In this document: positions 6,694 through 13,423 of the stretch, one piece after another
How positions within the stretch are numbered: position 1 is the stretch's first letter
Layout: every line of letters begins with the position of its first letter
Assembly (NCBI RefSeq): GCF_004794465.1
Contig: NZ_SSDJ01000134.1
Location: forward strand, 1 to 55,951
DNA: 55,951 nt
Direction: 5' to 3'
Source: Microbacterium sp. K24
GTDB lineage: Bacteria > Actinomycetota > Actinomycetes > Actinomycetales > Microbacteriaceae
The notes under the pieces: generated by a model
The model's database searches: none
Told to the model about the DNA's origin: nothing
The model's input: the letters and a program-made list of their open reading frames with translations, nothing else
Made by a program: the position numbers and the translations under genes

Positions 6694-8193
6694 TCAGGCC
6701 TCGACGCGGGTGATGAGGAGGGCGATCGACGCGCCCGCGGGCAGATCCACCGGCGCCGACGCACGATCGAACGCCTCGTTGCGGGTCACCTCGGTGAGGG
6801 TGAAGGGCCGGCCGACCGGTGTGATCGTCATGTTCCACGTGTCGATGACGTCGACCTCGAAGACGTCGCCGACCTTCGGGCTCTCGCCAGGCTGTCCGAC
6901 GGGAAGCCGGAACGACCACGACGAGGGTGCCGAGCGTCCGAGATACTGCAGGTACTGCTGGCGATGCCAGCCGGCGACATGCGCCGGGTCGTCCCACTTG
7001 TCGATCGGATCGAGTCCCGGCACGATCAGGTCGTCGAGGATGCCGCGCAGGAAGGCGATCCTCGCCGGCGACTCACCGCGCAGCACACCGCCCTCGACGA
7101 TGTGCAGGCTGCCGCTCTCGGTGCGGAAGCTCTCGCCGTGCGAGGCGTAGCAGCCGGCGACGGTCGTGACCCAGAAGCGGTGTACGAGCTCCGGACCGTC
7201 GAGGTGCCCCCAGCGGTCGGGGATGTCGCCCTCGTACTTGATCTCGTCGAGCACGACCGGCTTCTTCCAGACGTCGCGGTACAGGCTCGCGCGGCCGAAA
7301 TCCTCCGTCGCCGCGCCGTTCTGGATCGACGCGTGCGTGACCCAGGGCTGGTTGTTGTCGTAGATCTCGATCCAGTTATGGATCGACCGCAGGTGGTCGT
7401 GCGGGTCGACGGCGGCGAGCAGCGCGCCGGTGCGGTCCCACCGGTCGTCGGGGCGCTCGAGCTGATCGAACTCGTTGCACAGCGACCACCACACGTGCGC
7501 ATATCCCGACAGCCGCGCCACGAGGTAGCGCAGGTAGACGGCGTCCTCCTCTTCGGTCAGGCTGTCGAACCCGAACTGGCCGCGATCGTAGGCGTCGTAG
7601 ATGAGCACGTCGGCCTGGATGCCGCGGGCGCCGAGCAGTGCGACGGCACGGTCGAGGCGCTGGAAGAACTCGGGCACGGGGCGGCTGACGTCCCAGCGAC
7701 CGTCGGTCTTGACGAAGGGCATCACGGTCGGCAGGTGCTCGACATAGCCGCCGCCCTGCGGGAAGACCATGAAGCGCAGCTTGTTGAAGCCCACCTCGGC
7801 GATGTCGTCGACCGTGGCGGCGAACAGCGGTTCGTGCTGGTGCAGCCAGTTGTAGGCCGTGGTGCCGACGGGCCGGAAGGGCGTGCCGTCGGCATGGGCG
7901 AAGTGGAAGCGGTGCGCGACACGGACCGGACCGTGCCCGGTTCCGCCCTCGACCTCGAACGACCCCGAGGTGCGATCGAGCGCCGTGCGGGCATCCTCCA
8001 CCGTCCAGCTCCAGGTACCGCCCGACTCGGGGCAGACGCGCACGCGGTACGTGGTTCCGCCATCCCAGAACCCCGCGGCCACGATCTCCTCGTCACCGTT
8101 GCGCAGGCGCACCGAGAAGGGCGGCTCGGCACCGACCGGCAGGCGCTCCGCTCCCTCGAAAACGAGCTCGACGGAGTCGTACCTGGGGAACAT
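6694..8193 (-). CDS. DUF5060/DUF4038/DUF5605 glycoside hydrolase, GH140-like candidate apiosidase
   Basis: This 499-residue protein has an N-terminal Ig-like DUF5060 domain (about 1-75), a TIM-barrel DUF4038 domain (about 80-400; FRPVGTTAYNWLHQ, YAHVWWSLCNEFD, VVLDEIKYEGD) and a DUF5605-type beta tail. The glutamates in CNEFD and LDEIKYEG are the likely acid/base and nucleophile. GH140 apiosidases, which release apiose from rhamnogalacturonan II, belong to the DUF4038 group. The apionate genes in this window make an apiosidase role attractive, but that step is inference. AGGAGG directly precedes ATGATGATG, so the third ATG (8193) has the right spacing. There is no signal peptide. Confidence 0.65.
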   Translation of the reverse strand: MFPRYDSVELVFEGAERLPVGAEPPFSVRLRNGDEEIVAAGFWDGGTTYRVRVCPESGGTWSWTVEDARTALDRTSGSFEVEGGTGHGPVRVAHRFHFAHADGTPFRPVGTTAYNWLHQHEPLFAATVDDIAEVGFNKLRFMVFPQGGGYVEHLPTVMPFVKTDGRWDVSRPVPEFFQRLDRAVALLGARGIQADVLIYDAYDRGQFGFDSLTEEEDAVYLRYLVARLSGYAHVWWSLCNEFDQLERPDDRWDRTGALLAAVDPHDHLRSIHNWIEIYDNNQPWVTHASIQNGAATEDFGRASLYRDVWKKPVVLDEIKYEGDIPDRWGHLDGPELVHRFWVTTVAGCYASHGESFRTESGSLHIVEGGVLRGESPARIAFLRGILDDLIVPGLDPIDKWDDPAHVAGWHRQQYLQYLGRSAPSSWSFRLPVGQPGESPKVGDVFEVDVIDTWNMTITPVGRPFTLTEVTRNEAFDRASAPVDLPAGASIALLITRVEA

Positions 8194-8346
8194 CATCATC
8201 CTCCTGGAGAAACCACCCGTGGCCGGGCGTCGGAATCTCCAGTCTTGCATAATTCTCACGACCCGAATCTCTATTCACGGAGGGTCTGCGAGAATATACT
8301 TTCATCAGCGAATGTGCATCCGCTACAGAGGAAGCAGGAGAGACTC
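8194..8346. promoter_or_regulatory. Divergent control region between the hydrolase operon and the SorC-family regulator
   Basis: This AT-richer stretch separates divergent genes. It contains ATTCTC (8252-8257) and GAGAAT (8290-8295) as inverted arms, and GAATCTC twice as a direct repeat (8233-8239 and 8265-8271, spaced 32 bases). TATACT (8295-8300) is a plausible -10 for the regulator. The repeats are candidate binding sites for the SorC protein. Confidence 0.4.
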
Positions 8347-9327
8347 GTGTCGTCGACCCCGATCGCCACCCCCGTCGACGGGCAGCTGCGCCTGCTGACC
8401 AAGGTGGCGCGAATGTACCACGAACGCGGCATCCGACAGTCCGAGATCGCCGCAGCGCTGAGCATCTCGCAGGCGAAGGTGTCACGTCTGCTCAAGCGCG
8501 CCGAGACCGCCGGCATCGTGCGGACCATCGTCACCGTCGCCCCCGGAGTGCACGCCGAGCTCGAGGAGCGCCTCGAAGCGGGCTACGGGCTGTCCGAGGC
8601 GATCATCGTCGACGTGGAGCCGGATGCCGACGAGGCCGAGCTGCTCGCCGCCATCGGCGCCGGGGCCGCCGGCTACCTCGAGGCATCGCTCTCGGGCACC
8701 GACCGGATCGGCGTCTCGTCGTGGAGCCGTTCCGTGCTCGCGATGACCGACCGGATGCGCCCTCTGCCCACCCGCGGGGCGATCGAGGTCGTGCAGCTGC
8801 TCGGCGGCACCGGAGCCCCCGAGGTGCAGGGACATTCCCACCGTCTCCTCGCCGCGCTCGCCCGTATGCTCGGCGCCGATCCGATCTACGTTCAGGCGCC
8901 CGGCATCGTCGCCGACCCGGCCGTGCGCGACAGCCTGCTGCGGGACCCGTCGATGCAGGAGACCATGCGCCACTGGGAATCGCTGACGATGACCATCATG
9001 GGCATCGGCAGCATCGAGCCGTCCGATGTGCTGTCGACCAGCGGCAACGCCTTCGCCGATGACGAACGCGCCCAGCTGCTCACCGAGGGTGCGGTCGGCG
9101 ACATCTGCCACCACGTCTTCCGCATCGACGGCTCGGCCGTGACCGGTGAGATCGACGACCGCGTGATCGCGATTCCCGTGGACAAGCTGCTGCGCATCCC
9201 CCGTCGGGTCGGCATCGCCGGCGGCGAGCGCAAGATCGACGCCATCCGCGGCGCGATCGCCGGTGGCTGGGTCACGGCGCTGGTCACCGACCTGCACACG
9301 GCCGAGCGTCTCGCCGAGACGATCTGA
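8347..9327 (+). CDS. SorC/DeoR-type sugar-binding transcriptional regulator
   Basis: This 326-residue protein has an N-terminal HTH (YHERGIRQSEIAAALSISQA, then KVSRLLKRAE) and a C-terminal SorC phospho-sugar-binding domain (about 65-326; TDRIGVSSWSRSVL, VQLLGGTGAPEVQGHSH, LTEGAVGDICHHVF). Members bind a phosphorylated sugar or sugar acid as inducer. The GTG at 8347 has AGGAGAG about 5 bases upstream. It is transcribed away from the GH42/DUF4038 operon and faces the racemase/transporter operon, so it probably controls the former and perhaps the tetrose-phosphate operon at 1-3039. The effector, possibly a tetrulose or apionate-derived phosphate, is inference. Confidence 0.8.
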   Translation: MSSTPIATPVDGQLRLLTKVARMYHERGIRQSEIAAALSISQAKVSRLLKRAETAGIVRTIVTVAPGVHAELEERLEAGYGLSEAIIVDVEPDADEAELLAAIGAGAAGYLEASLSGTDRIGVSSWSRSVLAMTDRMRPLPTRGAIEVVQLLGGTGAPEVQGHSHRLLAALARMLGADPIYVQAPGIVADPAVRDSLLRDPSMQETMRHWESLTMTIMGIGSIEPSDVLSTSGNAFADDERAQLLTEGAVGDICHHVFRIDGSAVTGEIDDRVIAIPVDKLLRIPRRVGIAGGERKIDAIRGAIAGGWVTALVTDLHTAERLAETI

Positions 9328-9341
9328 CGGCTGCGCCGCGC

Positions 9342-10004
9342 CTAGAGCGCCGCGACGGCCTCACTCAACCGACGGATGCCGGGGTCGAGGCTCGTGAGCA
9401 CCGGCACCGACACGTCGACGCCCTCGGCCGCGCTGGCCATCGACGCCTGCGCGAGCACGACGACGTCGGCATCCGCGGCCAGGCGCTCGATCGCCCCGCC
9501 GACCAGCCGGTCGTGCGTCGCCCTGTCGCCACCGGCGACGGCCTCGAAGGCCCCGGCGACGACCTCGCTGACGAACTCCGGCGCACGTCCGGCGAGCTCC
9601 GCCCGCTCGCGGAGCAGGGCCAGCGTGGGCGTCAGCGTTGTCGGCAGGGTCGCCAGCACGGCGATCCGCTCCCCCGCCGTCACGGCATCGTCGGCCATGG
9701 CCTCGTCGATCCGCAGCACCGGTATGCCCACGGCATCCGCCGTCGGACCGGCCAGGTGCGAGATCGACGAGCACGTGAACATGACGAGGTCGGCACCGCC
9801 GGCCCGGGCCGCCTGAGCCAGGTCGATCAGGCGCTCCGGCACGGACGCCGCCCGCTCGGGATCCCCGAGGTCGGCGACGATCTTGTCGTCGAGGTAGTTC
9901 ACCGTCGCAGTCCCGGGCAGGTGCTCGCGCGCGAGGTCGGCGACCGGCGGGATCACGACCGCGCCGGTGTGCAGGAAGGCGACGCGGGGGGCACGGGAGG
10001 TCAT
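9342..10004 (-). CDS. Aspartate/glutamate racemase superfamily protein lacking the second catalytic cysteine
   Basis: This 220-residue protein has the Asp/Glu racemase fold. The first catalytic cysteine is present (VMFTCSSISHL, near residue 77). The region that normally holds the second, of the type VVLxCT or VVLACA, reads VVLAQASMA near residue 182. True two-cysteine racemisation is therefore unlikely. One-cysteine members such as arylmalonate decarboxylase decarboxylate or isomerise. It is the last gene of the ABC-importer operon, 4 bases after the permease stop. A role in processing a sugar acid brought in by that importer is possible but unproven. Confidence 0.7.
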   Translation of the reverse strand: MTSRAPRVAFLHTGAVVIPPVADLAREHLPGTATVNYLDDKIVADLGDPERAASVPERLIDLAQAARAGGADLVMFTCSSISHLAGPTADAVGIPVLRIDEAMADDAVTAGERIAVLATLPTTLTPTLALLRERAELAGRAPEFVSEVVAGAFEAVAGGDRATHDRLVGGAIERLAADADVVVLAQASMASAAEGVDVSVPVLTSLDPGIRRLSEAVAAL

Positions 10005-10008
10005 CGGA

Positions 10009-10926
10009 TCATCCTTTCAGAGCACCGCCGGCCATGCCGGCCATGATCTTCTTGTTGAGCGCCAGGAAGACGATCATCAGCACGACGATGTTCAGGCTCA
10101 CGGCCGCGAACAGCGGGCCATACTGCGTGGAGCCGTACTCGTCGCTGAGGCTGAGCAGGCCGACCTGGATCGTCGCGAGCTCCGGTCTCGTGGTGAACGT
10201 CAGCGCGATCAGCAGGTCGTTCCAGACGCTGAAGAACTGGACGAGCCCGACCGTCAGGATCGCGTTCCGCATCATCGGCATCCCGATCAGGAAGAACGAG
10301 CGCAGCGGCCCCGAGCCGTCGACCGTCGCGGCCTCGAAGATCTCGCGCGGGACGGCGCGGAAGTACGTCGCCATCAGGAACGTCGTCAGGGGCAGTCCCA
10401 TCACCGTGTACGTGATGATCATCGGCAGCATCGTGTTGGTGAGGCCGAGTCGGAAGTAGACGATGAAGAGCGGCACGAGGATCATCTGCCCCGGCACCAT
10501 GATGCCCGCGAGCACGTAGAGCAGGACCGCGTTGCGACCCTTCCAGATCATGACCTCGAGGGCGTACCCCGCAGCGACGCCGATGAAGACGATCAGCAGC
10601 ACCGACGGGATGGTGACGATGAGGCTGTTCAGGTAGTTGCGCGCCACGTCGCCGTTCGTGAGGGCCGAGATGTAGTTGTCGAACTGCCAGGTCTTCGGCA
10701 GCGAGAGGGCGGGGTCCGAGAGGAACTCCGACTGCGTCTTGAAGGATCCGAGCAGCATCCACACCTGCGGATACAGCACGACCACCATGAGGAGCCCGAC
10801 CAGGATCCAGACCGGGATGCGGCGGACCGTGCGCACGGCGGTGCGTCGCGCCTGCCCGGGACGGGGGCGCTGGACCGTCGGGGTCGCGACCGTGAGCTGC
10901 GTCTGCGTCTGCGTCGTCGTCGTCAT
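10009..10926 (-). CDS. Carbohydrate ABC transporter permease (MalG-type)
   Basis: This 305-residue inner-membrane permease has a basic N-terminus rich in Gln, Thr and Arg, then six predicted membrane segments starting at IPVWILVGLLMVVVLYPQVW. The EAA loop reads EIFEAATVDGSGPLRSFFLI, the contact site for the ATPase. It starts 2 bases after the partner permease stop. With its neighbours it forms a CUT1-type importer for an oligosaccharide or glycoside. No ATPase gene is nearby, so a shared MsmK-like ATPase elsewhere is likely. Flanking plant-glycan hydrolases suggest a plant-derived oligosaccharide. Confidence 0.88.
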   Translation of the reverse strand: MTTTTQTQTQLTVATPTVQRPRPGQARRTAVRTVRRIPVWILVGLLMVVVLYPQVWMLLGSFKTQSEFLSDPALSLPKTWQFDNYISALTNGDVARNYLNSLIVTIPSVLLIVFIGVAAGYALEVMIWKGRNAVLLYVLAGIMVPGQMILVPLFIVYFRLGLTNTMLPMIITYTVMGLPLTTFLMATYFRAVPREIFEAATVDGSGPLRSFFLIGMPMMRNAILTVGLVQFFSVWNDLLIALTFTTRPELATIQVGLLSLSDEYGSTQYGPLFAAVSLNIVVLMIVFLALNKKIMAGMAGGALKG

Positions 10927-10928
10927 GC

Positions 10929-11810
10929 TCAGACCTCCGCCTTGCGTCGCTGCGATCGGAAGATCGCGAGGGTGAAGACCAGGCAGAGCACCGTGAGCAC
11001 GAGGGCGATGGTCGAGCCGTAGCCGTACTCGGCGTACTCGAACGACGTGCGGTACATGTACAGGGTCAGCGGGGCGGTCGAGGTTCCCGGCTGCCCGTTG
11101 TTCAGAGCCAGGAGGCTGTCGAACACCTTGAGCGTGGAGTTCAGGCTGAAGATGATCGACGACAGCAGGATCGGGAGCGACAGCGGCAGGATGATGTTCT
11201 TCACCAGGCGCAGGCCGTTCGCCCCGTCGAGTCGAGCGGATTCGATGATCTCCTCGGGGATGTCGAGGAGGCCGGCGTAGAGCAGAACCGCGTAGAAGCC
11301 CATCGAGCTCCACAGCGTCATGACGATCGCGGTGGCCATGGTGCCGGCGGTCGATGCGAGCACCTCGACGCTCTCACCGCCGAAGAAGTTGATGATGTCG
11401 TTGACCGGCCCCTGATTGTCGCCGACGGCGACGAAGCTCTTGAACAGCAGAGCGACGGCGACGGTGGGGAGGATGGCCGGGAAGAAGACGATCGTGCGCA
11501 CGATGGAGGATCCCTTGCGCAGCACGAACACGTAGAGGAGCGCGAGACCGTACCCGAGGGCGACCTGGCCGATCGTCGCGACGATGGCGAAGAACACGCT
11601 GACGCCGAGGGACTGCAGCGCAGCCTTGTCGGTGAAGAACGTCGTGAAGTTCTCGATGCCGACGAAGTCGAACCCGCGCAGCGTGTTGCCCTCGAAGAAG
11701 GACAGGCCGAACGACCACAGCACCGGCACGATCTTCAGCAGCGTGTACAGCAGAAGGGCGGGGCCGAGCAGGATGAAGATCGTCTTGCGATCTCCGAAGA
11801 TCGAGTTCAT
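10929..11810 (-). CDS. Carbohydrate ABC transporter permease (MalF/UgpA-type)
   Basis: This 293-residue permease has six predicted membrane segments (first: TIFILLGPALLLYTLLKIVP). Its EAA loop reads EIIESARLDGANGLRLVKNI and it pairs with the MalG-type permease downstream. An AAAGGACCGAGCGA leader with AAAGGA precedes the ATG. A 17-bp hairpin lies between it and the binding-protein gene upstream, so the permeases are probably made at a lower level than the binding protein. Substrate is not readable from sequence. Confidence 0.88.
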   Translation of the reverse strand: MNSIFGDRKTIFILLGPALLLYTLLKIVPVLWSFGLSFFEGNTLRGFDFVGIENFTTFFTDKAALQSLGVSVFFAIVATIGQVALGYGLALLYVFVLRKGSSIVRTIVFFPAILPTVAVALLFKSFVAVGDNQGPVNDIINFFGGESVEVLASTAGTMATAIVMTLWSSMGFYAVLLYAGLLDIPEEIIESARLDGANGLRLVKNIILPLSLPILLSSIIFSLNSTLKVFDSLLALNNGQPGTSTAPLTLYMYRTSFEYAEYGYGSTIALVLTVLCLVFTLAIFRSQRRKAEV

Positions 11811-11831
11811 TCGCTCGGTCCTTTCTCGGAA

Positions 11832-11870
11832 GAAGCCGACTCCTCACCCGGACGGTGAGGAGTCGGCTTC
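11832..11870 (-). terminator. Intercistronic 17-bp hairpin between binding-protein and permease genes
   Basis: GAAGCCGACTCCTCACC (11832-11848) pairs perfectly with 11854-11870 around a 5-base loop, right after the binding-protein stop. With only a weak T-rich stretch after it, it probably acts as a partial terminator and mRNA-stabilising element. That would favour the binding protein over the permeases. Confidence 0.65.
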
Positions 11871-11874
11871 CGGG

Positions 11875-13212
11875 TCAGCGGTTGGCGTCGATGCTGTCCT
11901 GCAGTGCCGCCATGTAGTCCTCCGGCGACATCTGGCCGGTGGTGAGAAGGGTGCCGTTGGTGGACGCGAGCGAGTTGCTCTTCGGGTCCATCAGCGCCTC
12001 GAACCACAGTACGGTCTCGTCGATGTCGGAGATGCGCTCCTGGATGTCGAGCGTGTTCGGGCTGATGTCGGTGACCTCGCCGTTCACTGCGAAGCCCGAG
12101 ATCGAGCCGGTGTCCTGCAGCGCCTGCTGGCCGTAATTCTCGGAGATGCACGCGACCCAGTCCTTGACCTTCGGTCCGAACTGCCCGGCGTCGATGATCA
12201 TCGGCGCTCCCGCGTTCGCGGGGTACTGGTCGATCGAGCCCTTGCCGCCGTCGACGGCCGGGAACGGCATGAACCCGACGTTCTCGCCGCCGATCTGGTT
12301 GCGCTCCGGGTCGTTGATCGCGCTCAGCAGCCAGGTGCCGTCGTACGCCATGCCGGCCTTGCCGGTCAGGAACAGGTTCGACGTCGCGTCGGCGTCGCGG
12401 GTCGAGAAGCCGTCTCCGAAGTACCCCTTCGCGGCGTAGTCGGCGAGCGCCTCGGCGCCGGCGACGTACTCGGGGTCGGTCAGCTTCGCGTCGCCGTCGG
12501 CGACGGCCTGCATGGCGTCGGGTCCGACGTTGCGGAAGATGTACATGCCGAGGAGGCGGGTGAGCGGGAAGCCCGCGGCGCCGGCCTGCGCCATGGCGGT
12601 GTAGCCGGCGTCCTGCAGCTCCTGCGACACGTCGGCGAGCTCATCCCAGGTCTGCGGCTCTTCGAGGCCGAGCTCTTCGAAGATCTGCTTGTTGTAGAAG
12701 ATGCCCTCGATGTTGTACTGGTACGGCATCGAGACGAAGCCGCCGTAGACCTGCTCGACGGTGGAGGCCGCGGCGGGGAGCACGTTGTCCCAGGCGTCCT
12801 TCTCTTCGAGCGCCGCCTTCAGGTCGCCGACCAGGCCGGCGGCGCCCAGGTCGCCGTCGGGGCGGATGAGGGCGGTGCCCGCGATGGTGTGCGTGGGAAG
12901 AGCGTTCTGGCTGGCGAGGAGGGTGATGCGCTGCACGGTGTCGGCCTGCGCGATCTTCTGGTGCTCGATGGGGAGCGCCTCGTTCTCGGCCTTGCACTGG
13001 TCGGCCGCGAGCGCGTCGAGCGTCGGGCCGATGACCGTGTTCTCGTTCGCCGTCATGACGGTGAACGCCTCGGGATCGGTGCCTCCGTCGGAGGAACCGC
13101 CGCCACCGCTGCCGGTGTCGCCGGAGCCGCCGCATGCGGCGAGCGGCAGTGCCGCCGCGACGACGATTCCGAGCGCGAGCCACTTACGGCCGCGGGTGCT
13201 GTGGATGTTCAT
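11875..13212 (-). CDS. Extracellular solute-binding lipoprotein of a sugar ABC importer
   Basis: This 445-residue protein begins with a lipoprotein signal ending LPLAACGGSG (lipid-modified Cys near residue 27) and a Gly/Ser linker. A family-1 type solute-binding fold follows, with motifs AGLVGDLKAALEEKDAWDNV, YNIEGIFYNKQIFEELGL and MAYDGTWLLSAI. AAGGAGG precedes the ATG. It is the first gene of the importer operon and diverges from the GH127/oiaX/oiaK genes, with a LacI-type operator between them. The ligand is unknown. An apiose- or arabinofuranose-containing oligosaccharide is a guess from neighbours. Confidence 0.88.
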   Translation of the reverse strand: MNIHSTRGRKWLALGIVVAAALPLAACGGSGDTGSGGGGSSDGGTDPEAFTVMTANENTVIGPTLDALAADQCKAENEALPIEHQKIAQADTVQRITLLASQNALPTHTIAGTALIRPDGDLGAAGLVGDLKAALEEKDAWDNVLPAAASTVEQVYGGFVSMPYQYNIEGIFYNKQIFEELGLEEPQTWDELADVSQELQDAGYTAMAQAGAAGFPLTRLLGMYIFRNVGPDAMQAVADGDAKLTDPEYVAGAEALADYAAKGYFGDGFSTRDADATSNLFLTGKAGMAYDGTWLLSAINDPERNQIGGENVGFMPFPAVDGGKGSIDQYPANAGAPMIIDAGQFGPKVKDWVACISENYGQQALQDTGSISGFAVNGEVTDISPNTLDIQERISDIDETVLWFEALMDPKSNSLASTNGTLLTTGQMSPEDYMAALQDSIDANR

Positions 13213-13262
13213 GACGTCCTCCTTGACGAAGTGCAGGGCGATGCGGGGTATGACTCTGAGAA

Positions 13263-13276
13263 TAGAATCGTTTCAA
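13263..13276. promoter_or_regulatory. LacI-type operator between the importer and GH127 operons
   Basis: On the minus strand the site reads TTGAAACGATTCTA, differing at one position from the palindrome TTGAAACGATTCAA at 28081-28094 before the rhamnose genes. It lies 51 bases upstream of the binding-protein start. Confidence 0.6.
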
Positions 13277-13297
13277 CGGTGTGTCAACAATCAGTGT

Positions 13298-13311
13298 TGA
13301 AAATATATTCA
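13298..13311. promoter_or_regulatory. AT-rich inverted repeat, second possible operator or promoter core
   Basis: TGAAAATATATTCA has TGAA/TTCA arms around six A/T bases, in the middle of the same divergent region. It may be a degenerate operator overlapping a -10 element for GH127 or the importer. Confidence 0.35.
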
Positions 13312-13423
13312 CATGGGGCCGATTTCCGCGCTAACATGCATGATCATGCAGTCCTGCGATCTCTTGCAGGACGGATGATCTGCCTGCACGAACGGATGGC
13401 AGCCGCCTCGGAAGGAAAACGTC

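Noticed and set aside
5673..6764. 363-codon minus-strand frame inside GH42
   Set aside because: Same strand, shifted frame; arginine-rich translation without domains, while the GH42 frame has catalytic motifs.
6658..8346. 889-codon reading of the SorC frame
   Set aside because: The first 560 codons mirror the opposite hydrolase gene; the GTG at 8347 has AGGAGAG upstream and begins just before the HTH.
13321..13423. Possible small upstream peptide before GH127
   Set aside because: Short frames here have no ribosome site or conserved feature; palindromic words such as TGCATGATCATGCA may simply be part of the leader.
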